Shown in pieces: positions 34,433-45,276 of a stretch of 64,000 nt of DNA (position 1 is its first letter; every line of letters starts with the position of its first letter). The position numbers were made by a program, and so were the translations under genes. The DNA is from Pleodorina starrii. Taxonomy: Eukaryota > Chlorophyta > Chlorophyceae > Chlamydomonadales > Volvocaceae. The DNA lies in assembly GCA_030267565.1 (NCBI GenBank), contig BRXU01000001.1:4650001-4714000 (forward strand). The letters run 5' to 3'. Under the pieces are notes generated by a model that saw only the letters and a list, made by a program, of their open reading frames with translations, did no database searches and had not been told where the DNA came from.

Positions 34433-36052
34433 TCGAGCACAGCAACCAGTCAGCCGCAATCAGCAACAGTCACGTTCCCGGAAGCGTTCCTCAGCCTTCG
34501 TTCGAGACCTACGACGCTGACGTACTAAACGTTGAGCGACTAACGTCTTCAGGGGTGACAACTAGGACGATAGACAGGCAGCAGTCTCAAAAAGTACCGG
34601 TACGGTACACGGCAGGCAGCAGTCTCAAAAAAGTACTGGTACGGTACACAGAATCGAATCCGTATACCCGCATACCCGGATACCGGTGCACAGAATCGAA
34701 CCCGTATACCTCGGACCTCTCAAGTGTTCCTCCGCTTTGTTGTTCCAGTCCATGGAGTCGTTCGGCGGCGCTCAGTATGCAAACTGCCGTACGACGCCGT
34801 ATCATGAGCAAGATGATGCAGGCTATGCCTCCTCCGCAGAGCACGATCTCTCCGGAAGTCCACGCACAGCAGCGCGCCGCAGCAATTACACCTTGCCGAT
34901 TCAGAGGAAACGGCTGCCGGGAAAGCTTTCACGTTGTCTCAAGAGGCCAGCAGTGGGTTGTCAGTGTGGGCTCCAGAGCCTTGGCAGGGTCGAGTCACAA
35001 TGTCAGCTGGCCCGACGGCAGTCCTCACGTGGAGCGTACACGACCAAGTTTTGGGGCTTCTGGCCCCACTGCATAATGCCTGCTCTGCGGGCCGCGGCCA
35101 GCATGCGTGAGCGCTAATGCTTGGTGCAGGGAGTTTCGCTCGATGACGCCCCTTAACTTGTCCAGTACGGCGTCTTCAGGAAATTACCCATCCGTATATA
35201 TGTGTCATGCAGCTGTTCGCGCTCCACTGTTGCTGCATCACCCACCCACCCACCCACCCACCCACCTGCCGTCGTGCAGACAACGACTCCCCGACCGCCC
35301 CAGCCCGCCCAGCTCGCTCGCTCGCTCTACATGCACATGCACACGCGGAGAGCGCACCCCAAGCGCAAATTTCCTGATAACGCGTGCGGGACAGAGGGAC
35401 CAACCCTGGCCTACAGCTCAGCAGGCGTACCCTGGCGTACCTGGCCTGGCCGCGGATAGCATAATATGGCACTGTGCGAATCCATGCTTTGGTACATATA
35501 TGGCACATACAGCCGAATGGCACATATAGCCGCAGCTAACGGGGTCCATCGCTACGTGGAGGTGCCGCTCCACGCTTTGGTTTGTCGGGTGACCCATCCG
35601 TGAACCCCGTACCAACGCCTTTCCACCGCCGCGCGGTGCTCGGGGGACCTCTCCGGGTCGACGCGTTTTGCGGTGAAGGCCTTCGTCTGAGTACGTCTGT
35701 AGATTTGGGCCCAGTATATCTCGTGTGTGGTCCGTGTTTTATATGGCCGTGTATGGAACATTATGCGGATAGTCTGTTATACGGCCGTGTAGACACGGCT
35801 GGACTATACATGGGCGCGTGTTAACACGGTGTATATAGCCCGGCAAACACACATATATATATAGACTTTACAGCCCGTAAGCTCCTCGGTTGGTTACCTC
35901 AGGGTTTGCCCAACCCTCTTACAACCCAACACAGGGGGTCCCTGATGTATGGTGGTGAAAACCACCGCCTGCGATGAGTTCCGCTCAGCTTGGGGGCCTA
36001 ACCATACGTAGAATTGAAGTGCCGCTACGTAGAGCCACGATGTGCCAGCCAC
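34433..36052. other. Promoter and transposon-derived interval
   Basis: It begins with the 5' flank of the minus-strand exonuclease-like gene. Two near copies of AAAGTAC-GGTACGGTACAC and of CAGAATCGAA(T/C)CCGTATACC lie at 34590-34710. CCCA tetramers occupy about 35240-35266. Short motifs of the type CCGTGT and ACACGG, some palindromic (ACGGCCGT), cluster at 35700-35870. No gene was recognised. Confidence 0.5.
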
Positions 36053-36962
36053 CACCGAATTGACTTTCAAATCTGCAACATAGCGCGCGAGCCCGAAGAG
36101 TGTTATATCACGCACGGCCTTGATGTCCTCTGCTTGTTTAATGCAATCCCGTGCTACGCGTATTTGCTCAGAGAATTGCGTGGTCATGTCCATTTATGAA
36201 AAGCTGCCTAAGTGACCAAAGCTGCTGGGGCACATATAACGAACCGATACAAGGCCAGGCAGTTATGTGAATACCTTTTATGATAAGTGCACGGGAACAG
36301 CGCTGGAGAATGTGTGCCGTACTATTTTCCAAAATAGTACGACCTACAAGCGCACCGGTCCCTCACCACGGTCGGCACTCCCGAATGAGTTTCGCTGCCG
36401 GCTACTTCTGCATAAAGTCAACATGGATCTTGACAAGGCGCTGCTGCTTCTCGACAAGACACAGTGGTCGGTCAGGCCGAGCTTCCGAGAGCCATGCGCA
36501 GGGCCGGCCGCGGTGGCAGCCGCTCGCCGACGCCGCACAACTTTAGTATAATCAATATGCAAACAATGAGCGCGATGAGACCGCCATCGAGGGCTTGGCG
36601 TACTCTGAGAACGAGCTCTCGCGCGATGAGGCCGACCTCGGCGCGTCGGGTGAGGGACCGGTGCGCTTGTAGGCCGTACTATTTTGGAAAATAGTACGGC
36701 ACACATTCTCCAGCGCCGTTCCCCCGCACTTATCATAAAAGGTATTCTCATAACTGCCTGGCCTTATATCGGTTCGTTATATGTGCCCCAGCAGCTTTGG
36801 TCACTTAGGCAGCTATTCATAAATGGACATGACACGCAATTCTCTGAGCAAATACGCGTAGCACGGGATTGCATTAAACAATCAGAGGATATCAAGGCCG
36901 TGCGTGATATAGCAGTCTTCGAGCTCGCGAGCTATGTTGCAGATTTGAAAGTCAATTCGGTG
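36053..36962. mobile_element. 910-bp inverted repeat (foldback/MITE-like)
   Basis: The left arm, about 36053-36365, is matched by the reverse complement of the right arm, about 36651-36962, with only scattered mismatches. The loop is about 285 bp. The outer ends read CACCGAATTGAC and GTCAATTCGGTG. The inner ends carry the GTACTATTTT hairpin and CCGGTCCCTCACC, shared with the copy at 14094. Parallel frames in the two arms (SEQIRVARDCIKQ and VADLKVNSV on each) are the same sequence read in opposite directions. No transposase is present. Confidence 0.85.
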
Positions 36963-38056
36963 ATAGATGATGACGCGATGCTCAGCATGACACGTGGGAG
37001 CCTTGATTCGGGACACATGCCTGGCTTGAGCATAGTGCATATGAGCAGTGCTCTGCTGCCGCTGCGCTTGTGCGGAGTTGCCCTTCGTCATGTACCGGTA
37101 GTATGTTTGGCGAGAAGTTCGCAGTAGGAACGCGATGGAGATTGCCGACGTTAAGTGCCGCTGAACCGCCAAACAAACACGAAAAGGCGAGAAAACAACG
37201 GGGAACAATGCTACGGGGAGCTGATGTCGTACTTTCATCACTTTCGGGTGGCCAAAGTACGGCGCATGGTTTACATGATTTACAAGGTTTACGGCGCAGC
37301 TCTCTTCTTGTACGTATGCCTTGATTGACTTTTCAGACGGTGCATATTTTCCAAGCATGCAACGTGTCTCCGATTTTCGTTAAGTCCAACCCGGCAGAAA
37401 TATGAGCTCCGATCAGCGGTTCAGCGGTACTTATTTCTGCGCGGCATAGTTTCAGTAACGCGAAGAAGATCGCCGAGCGCTTGTTATACCAAGTATATGA
37501 CATAACTGAACGATTGGTCTTGAAGGAAATCAAAACTATGCTAAAATGAGGTTGTACTGGCTGTAACGGGGCGAGGGATCAACGTTTGGTCAATTACACC
37601 CCCCCCCCCTTGGGGCCACGTTAGACTTTTTGGCCACGTAACGTGTAACGGACCCGTTACCCCATGCGAACTGACCACGTTTCCTGTAAAGTGATAACGT
37701 AACGTGTCATGTAAATCCAGCATAAGGCCTGAAACGGTACATAGGCAAACTTGATCGGCCCAGATTCACGGCTTCCCGTGCTGAGGCCACGCCGACGTCC
37801 AGAAGCCTTTCCGGCAGGCAGGGGCTGGCAGGGCAGCAGGCAGGGGCAGGCAGCAGGCAGGGGCAGGCAGCAGGCAGGGGCAGGCAGCCGGCAGGGGCAG
37901 TTGACAGGCAGGGGGGCAGCAGGCAGGGGCAGCAAGCAGGGCATCAGGCAGGGGAAGCAATGGTGGTGCGCCGGATTTTAAGCCCGCTTTGTGGCATCAA
38001 GTACGGCGTGAGTCCACTCACGCCGTGCTGATGGTCGTCACAAAGTCCGGCCTTTG
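36963..38056. other. Transposon-derived interval with G/C minisatellite
   Basis: Sequence near 37206-37236 is the reverse complement of 13430-13460, tying it to the same repeat family. A CAGGCAGGGG-type minisatellite fills 37797-37960. A C-run at 37600-37611 and TAACGTG/CACGTTA repeats follow at 37615-37710. No gene was recognised. Confidence 0.5.
37797..37960 (+). repeat. CAGGCAGGGG minisatellite
   Basis: About nine imperfect units of roughly 14-17 bp (GGCAGGCAGCAGGCAGG-like) are arranged head to tail. Confidence 0.85.
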
Positions 38057-38936
38057 TCACTTCGTCACAAAGTCCTGTATGGTGGGCGCGCGGTACAGGT
38101 GGCTGAAGTCGCGCCGCTGGGGGTAGAGTTGTCGGTGGGTGTCAACCATGGCGGGGCCCGCCTGCCGTCTCATGTCGGCCATCGGCCCGTCCCCTCGACG
38201 GCCCCCTGGGCCCGCTGACGAGTTCCGCTCCGGGTCCTCTACGAACAAGTCGCCCGCCCAGATGAGGGTGATGTCGTTGTCTGCAGCTGCAGCACGCGTC
38301 GCTGTGGCAGCGAGGATATTGCTGAACAAGAGGCGCCGTGTATCCGCTGCCGCTGCGGTGGAGCCCGTGGGAAGGTAGATGTTGCAGATATGCAGGCGGT
38401 GGCCCTTCCAACGGAACACACACTCTGTGAACCGGCCCCGCGCGCATGCTGGGAGAGTTGCGGCCGGTGGCGGCTCCAGGGCTGCCGCGAGCCCTTGCCG
38501 AACGAGGATGAGGACCCCCGCCGTGTGGGTCGAGCCAGACCACGAGTACGCCGCTACGCGCCAACCTTGGGTGTGCGCCTGCATTGCTGCATGGCGTAGG
38601 TCCCGCTCAAAGAGGCACTGGCCCGTAGCAGCTGTCGTGCGCGGGGCAACGGGTTGTGCGTCCTGTGCGCTTGTTGTTGCGTGGTGTCCGGCCGGTTGCA
38701 CGGTGTAACCCAATTTCATTCAAGGGTGTCCAATACCACCCATCCGACAGAGGGGCCATGTTCCTGGAATGGACATAGCCGACGAAGTGGTTGCCATCAG
38801 CCCGAATTATCACTGACTCCAGCGATATTAGGCAACCGTCGAGACTGATTGCACCCAGCTTAGGGCCAGCCTCCAATTGACGACCCGCGTATTCAACGTA
38901 CACCGCCAGCACAGGGGGTGGGGTGCGAAACACCAC
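38057..38936 (-). pseudogene. Non-LTR retrotransposon fragment (USP-like plus AP endonuclease)
   Basis: Two overlapping minus-strand frames carry pieces of one polyprotein. The upstream frame (38607-38936) has PPPVLAVYVEYAG and SVIIRADGNHFVGYV followed by DGWYW, like the C-terminal catalytic half of ubiquitin-specific proteases (His box GNHFVxYV). The next frame (38057-38719) has an endonuclease/exonuclease/phosphatase fold typical of LINE elements: GVLILVRQGL, HICNIYLPTG and ITLIWAGDLFVED, where active elements usually have GDFN. The switch of frame near 38700, the missing C-terminal half and the absence of reverse transcriptase indicate a decayed fragment. Confidence 0.65.
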
Positions 38937-40312
38937 GGGATAGGGTACACGCGCATGGGCCTACGGCACGCCGCACAACTGCTCCACCTCTCCGCCGAAA
39001 GAATCTCCTTGGACGCCTCCTCGGCGTGGTGTGGGGCTCCTTACAATTTTGCAAGTTTGGTCCCCCCAAGGGAAACACTTTCAGTCTGCGTTGGTGGGGT
39101 GGGGTGTCAGGTCGGGTTGCGTGGGTCCCTCTGCCCTGCGTGGTGAGTTCCAGTGCAGTGCTCGCTACGCCAGTACGGCATTTTTCATGTTGCACACACG
39201 GGGTGGCCCGCTACCATGGGGCCTGTCGCCCAGTGCATGTAAAACCTGGCTGTTGGTACACGTGTTTCCGGCCTTCCCTGTTGCGCGTGTCTGCAACCCG
39301 AATATAGCTGGCCCCAGTGTAAACACAACCATGTACATCCGGGCTCATGTTTGCATTACCGTGTACAGCCGTCATCATGTTTACACGGCCCGTGTCTCGC
39401 CGTGTTTACATGTCACGTGTATTAACCGTGTACGTACACGAGCCGTGTCAAACACGACCCTTACGTGTAAACACGGTCCCCAATTTTACAGACGTAGCTG
39501 TCCCGGGTGGCTGCTTTGCGGGGCCGTGATGGCCGTCGCTGTGCGGAGCATCGGTTGGCTTTGCTGTGCGCCCTATGTGCACCAGGTTTGGACAGTGATG
39601 ACGTTCGTGGGCCAGCGCCTTTGATCGGTAGCCTGCTCCGTGTGTCCCGTGAGTCAGAGCGCAACCTTTCACCAGCCCACCCGTTCCACCTTGTCACCCC
39701 CACCGCGTATGCAAAACATAAGCTAAATGTGCTTCCCATTTGATGACATCCCTAGCCCACGGGTTGAGTCGCCCACTCTGGTTAAACCCGCCATCGGGCC
39801 CACAGTGTAGTGCGGGAAGCGTGCGGGAAGGCCGCCGCGCCCTGCCGCGCGCAGCACTACAAGCTAATTGAGCCCAACTGTAACAACTGCATTTTGCTGA
39901 GAATGCCATTTTTACGAACGGGGAGAGGCGGAGACCAGCTTACAACTACAAGGTGGTCACGGCCATCGATCTTCCATGGTTTCCCGATGGAGCGCTGGGG
40001 GATGCAACTCCTGCAACCGTCCGCCGTACGCACAGCATGAACGACTAAAGAACAGGACTTCGCCAGGACGCAGAATCCTTCCCGGCTCATATCTGAAGTG
40101 TTTGGGTTCGTCCAAGCAAGCTGACATAAAGCCCCTTCCTTACGAGCTCAAAGCTTGTAACATCATCATTCCTTAGCTCCGGAGCTGCATTTCACTGGTC
40201 ACGGGTCGTGTCCGGTTCCAAAGCAAAAAGCTCAGCGCAGGGTGTTATTCATATTTCCATTCAAATCCCTTGCATTGTAATTCGATAATTCTCTAGGACT
40301 ACTACTTCCACA
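38937..40312. other. Argonaute upstream region with motif cluster
   Basis: A cluster of GTGTAAACAC, CCGTGTTTACA and CGTGTACGTACACG motifs occupies 39309-39480, and similar motifs are found near 35700-35870. A copy of acgagctcaaagcttgtaac lies at 40143. The bases just before the Argonaute ATG are AT-rich, but no clear TATA box was seen. No gene was recognised. Confidence 0.5.
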
Positions 40313-43300
40313 ATGTCCCGACAAGGTGGGTTGCATGAAGCTGGTTGCCTGACTGTTGCCCTTTACCTTGGCTGCCGTATTAAATCCTTCCTTTTCTACT
40401 CTACGAAGGAGGTGGTGGAGGTGGCTACGGTGGTGGTGGAGGTGAGCCGTGGGCGGCGACCGCGGAAAGGAGTGCTGTCACCTGACCTAAAAGCAGTCGT
40501 GATCTCCACCTTCCCAACCTCGTATCATCCCTTGCATTCGGTTGTTTTCGTTGCGAGCGCTGTTTCAAGTTGTGACGCTTTGGAGACTTGGACGCAACAA
40601 ATGCCGCTTCTGTCAATGTAATCTAGGGTGCCGGCCCAAGCACCGGCAAGCACCGACAGCTATGCGCAGAACCTGTAGCACTATACATTTGGTAGTTGCG
40701 AGAATGGCTTCAGTTAATCCTTTTGCCTTGCTGCCCGGGGGAGTCGCAACCTTGTGAAGGCCTGGCTGCAACATCAGAGCGCCATCGTTATTGTTAATAT
40801 TAGCCATAGTGAGAACTTGAAATTTCCGCTGTCGCGCATGTGCGCGTGTCAGGTGGCTATCGTGGCGGTGGCGGAGGCGGTGGCGGAGGCTACCGGAACG
40901 AGGGCGGCGGTGGTGGCTATGGTGGTGGTGGCCGTGGCGGAGGCGGCGGAGGCTACGGCGGCGGTGGCGGAGGCGGTGGTGGCTATGGTGGTGGTGGCCG
41001 TGGCGGAGGCGGAGGCCCCGGCGGTGGCGGCTACGGCGGGGGCGGACGTGGAGGCGGCGGTGGACGCGGTAAGACGCTCGTGTAAGGCCCAAGGCCCCCA
41101 TTGGTGCCCCCCCCCACACACACACTCGTAGCGTCATACGCGAGTTACCGCGTGAATGAACCGAGTGTCCTGATTGCGGAAGCTGAAGCGTTCCATCTTC
41201 AGTGCCCTTATCTCGGCCGCAAATCAGCCATGCCCTTGCCAATCCCACTCCCCCCTGGTCCGCAGGTGGCGGCGGCGGCGGCGTGCTGGACCCCGCGCAG
41301 GGCGCCCAGATGCTGGATGCCATCGTCCGTTCGGCTCGCAACATGCGGGCCCCGGTCAATGTGCGCCGGGCAGGGCAGGGCTGGGGTAGGGTAGGGTGCT
41401 AGGGTCACAGCGTTTGGGTCCAAAGAGGGATTCGTCCCTCCGTCCGGTGGTATGTCGGTGGCATATGTCGGTGTGGTGCCGCCTCAGCCACGTCACGAGG
41501 CCTTGGGGGACCCGCCATCGGCACACATGTCGACATGTACGGTGGTACGGTACATCAAGAGTACCTGGCAGCAGTACACGGGGGTACGTCAGCAGTACCC
41601 GGTGGTCTCATCTCATTGAGGTCCGTCCGTCCGTCCGTCTCAGTGCCTGCTGACTGTCTGCCTGCCTAACTGCCTGCCTAACGGCGCCGTCGTCCGTCTG
41701 TCTGTCTGTCCGGTGTGTATATGTGTAATCGCAGGTGGACATCAACTCGGAGGGTCGGCCCATGAGCATCACCCGGCGGCCCAACGAGGGAACGCTGGGC
41801 AAGGCGGTGCAGCTGCTCGCCAACTACTTCCAGCTGCAGACCACCCCCGCATTCCCACGCGCGGTGAGGCAGGCGGGGCGGGGCGGGGTGCCATGACATC
41901 AGGCCGGCGGTTGCGCGCCCACCGGTTGCTGCTTCCACTGCCTTGCACCCCCTTGCTGCGTCCGCTGCGTTCCAAATTCCTTGGCCTCTGTGCCTCATCT
42001 ACCCCTGAGCCGCCCTGCCCTACCCTGCCCTGCCCCGTCCGACGACTGACATCGACAACAACAACGACAACAACCACAACAACAGGCGTTCCACTACGAC
42101 GTCACCATCCGCCCCGTCGAGGTTGAGGGCGGCGGCGGTGAGCTGAGGGCGCCGGTCTGAGGGTGGGAGCCAATCGGCGCCAATAGGGGGGAGGGGAAGG
42201 AAAACCTCTCCGGGTTTGGTTGGTTGGTTGGTTGGTTTGTGTTGTCGACGGCGTGTGGTGCATATGGATGTACAGGGCGCTATGGTGTCCATCCATCCAT
42301 CCATCCATCCCTGTGTAATGCTGTATGCGCGGGCCGTGCTCTGTGTGCATGCACGCGCACGGTGTATGTGTCGGACGGACACACTGGGCCCCCGAACCCA
42401 CCCGAACCAGATTGAAAACCGCCGGCCCTGCGCTCTTGTTTCACTGTCCCTTGCAGGCGGCGGCCGGGGCGGTGGCGGCCGCGGTGGCGGCCGGGGTGGC
42501 GGCCGGGGTGGCCGCGGCGGCGGCCGGGGCGGTGCCGCTCCGCCTACCGCCGAGATGGGCGGCCTGAGCTTGCAGGAGGGCGCCTCCCCCGAGGAGGCTG
42601 TGGACCTGCCGCCCCGACTGGCGCACCGCATCATGATGTCGGCGGCGCAGCAGCACTCGTGGCCGGCCGGAGCCTGGCGCTTTGATGGCCGCAAGAACCT
42701 GTTCCTCCCGAGCCAGGTGGGTGGGTGGCTGGGTGGGTGGGCGGGCGGGGATGTGGGAGGGGGAGAGGTTCTGGGCGGGGAGAGTGCGTTGTGTGTGGTC
42801 TGTGGTGTTGTATTGTATAAGCTTTGTGCGGTGCCCCGGCCGCGTCTGGGGTTGGTGGGCGTTGGCCGGCAGCACTGACGTCAACAGCACTGACGGGCTC
42901 TTCCGCCGCGTCCCCAACTCTGCGCGCGCACGTGGCCTTGTGTGTGGACGTTTCCCTCACTGTATGGCCCCTCGTGGGCAATGTGGGGCTGCGTGTGGGA
43001 CTGTTTGACCTGCCTTGCCCCCCTCGGGCCCCCCCCGACTTCGTTAACACATGGTGTCCCCCGATGTGCGCTTTCCGCCGTCTCGCCACTCAAACTACTC
43101 AAACGAGCCCTCAACCCCCAAATGACTCTTTTCTCAATCCTTGTCGATCAGGTCATTCCGCCCGAGGTTCGCGACTGGCCCGTGACTCTGGCTGCACGGC
43201 CCGGAGACAAGAGCGAGCGCGAGAAGAAGTTCGTGGTGGGTGAGGGTGGGATGGGGTCGGGGTCGACGGGTTGGAAGCGACGGTTGAAGGGGGGCGGTGG

Positions 43301-45215
43301 CTGGGGTTGTGGCTATTATACTTCATCTGGCCGCATTGCAGTCGACTGCCGAATGTGCAACTGAGTGACTGAGTGCCTGACGGACTGGGGCGCTTGTCGA
43401 ATCACTAAGAACGGCCTGTGGCGGTTCCTCCCCCCCCCCCCAGGTGACCACCAAGCACGTCTCGGTGGTGGACCTAACCAGTCTGCAGGCTTACCTCAGT
43501 AAGCAGCAGAAGATCATTCCGCGGGACGCAATGCAGGTAGGCAGGGGCGGGAGGGGAGGGGTCACCCTCGGGAGAGGACGGCAACGAAAAGGGCCGGCCG
43601 GCTGGCCCTGTATCGCCTCACCGCTCCTCCTCACTCCTCCCTCCCTCGCTCGGTTGTTGTTCAGGTGCTGGACATTGTCATCCGCCACGCCTTCTCCGTG
43701 GACCCCAAGTGCCTGGTGATGGGCCGCGGCTTCTACTACCGCGCGGACGGCGTGATGTCGCTGCCGGGCGGTGCGGAGATCTGGACGGGCTTCCAGCAGG
43801 TGTGCGGTGGAGTGGAGTGGAGTGGGGGCGCCACACTGCCCGCGTCTCCATGTCAGCCCATTCCATGTCAGCCACCGCAGTCCGTTCCGTTCCGTTCCAT
43901 TCCATTCCATGTGCAGCCCCGTCCTCTCCCCCCGTCCCCCGTCCCGTCCCCGTCCCCGGCGGCGCCAATGCAGACGCAGTCACCTCCCAAATCCCTGACT
44001 CGAGCGACAAGGGCGTGACAATGCACAATGCAGGGCCCAACGGCTTCTTCGCTTCTTCCACTTTGGACATTGTTCCGTTCCCCTGCTGCTGCTGCTGCTG
44101 CTGCTGCCAATGCCGCAGTGCCCGTGACGCATCATTCGCACTCGCCGCCTCTCCCCCCGTCCGCCCCGTCCTGCCTCACCCCCACCCCCCACTCCCGCAC
44201 TGGCTCCCGCTGCCCCACTCCACTCCACAGAGCTTCAAGGTGGTGGAGTCGGGTATGATGCTGAACCTGGACTCGGCCTTCGCCGCCTTCATGTCGGAGC
44301 GCAGCCTGCCCGACCTGCTGGCGGAGATGTGCAACAGCCGCGACCTGTCGCGAGTCGACCCACACCGCCTGCGGGCCGCCGCGCGCAACCTCAAGGGCTT
44401 CAGGGTGAGCCGGGGTCCCGCCGGTTCCCGCCGCCTTCCTCCCGCTTCTGGACTTTTCCCCCTTCCCATCACTCCTCCCCTCCTCCTTCCCTTCCCTTTC
44501 CCTCCCTCGGGCGATACCGGCACGGACGCGGGCACGGACTCGTCCTCTCTACCCTTCAGGTGTCGTACCCCATCAAGGGCGGCTTCCTGCGCAAGAAGAT
44601 GCTCGTCGGGCTCAGCGAGCGCGGCGCCGACCAGACCATGTTCATGAATGAGCAGGCGGGCAGGTGAGGGAAGTGCTGCACCTGCAGGGGGGGAGGGGCT
44701 GCTGCTGCTGCTGCGGGTGTGCAGGTGGGGGGAAGGTAGGACAGCCCGGATGGGTGAACAGCCGAAAAGGGGCAGGAACGAAGAGAGAAGAGGGGGAGGC
44801 ACGGACTCGGGCGGCGCGCGCACCTCGGCTGGGCTGGGCCGGAGTCACCGAGCTGCCTTGCCGTCGGGACCCGTGCCGTGTGGTTCTGGGGTAGCAGGCT
44901 TTGGAAGGGGTTGCAGCCCCTCCACTTCTGAGTACCCACAAACCCGCCATCGCTGAGCATTATCTCCATCACAACCCGCCAGCCGGCCAGCCAGCCAGCC
45001 CGGGTGTGCTGTCGCCGCCTTGCATTGCAGATTTGCAGTGAGCGCTCGCTGTAGCCCCGGCCGATCCCCGCCTGTGTTGTCTCGTACCACCTCGCGGACT
45101 GGGGCTGGCTAGTCTTGGTCATCCGGGTGTCTCTGCCTTGTGGCCCAACCGTCGTGGTGGTTACTCTCGTGCCCCTCCCCTCTCCCCTCATCCTTTCATG
45201 CTGCTTCCCCTCTCT

Positions 45216-45276
<61 letters not shown>

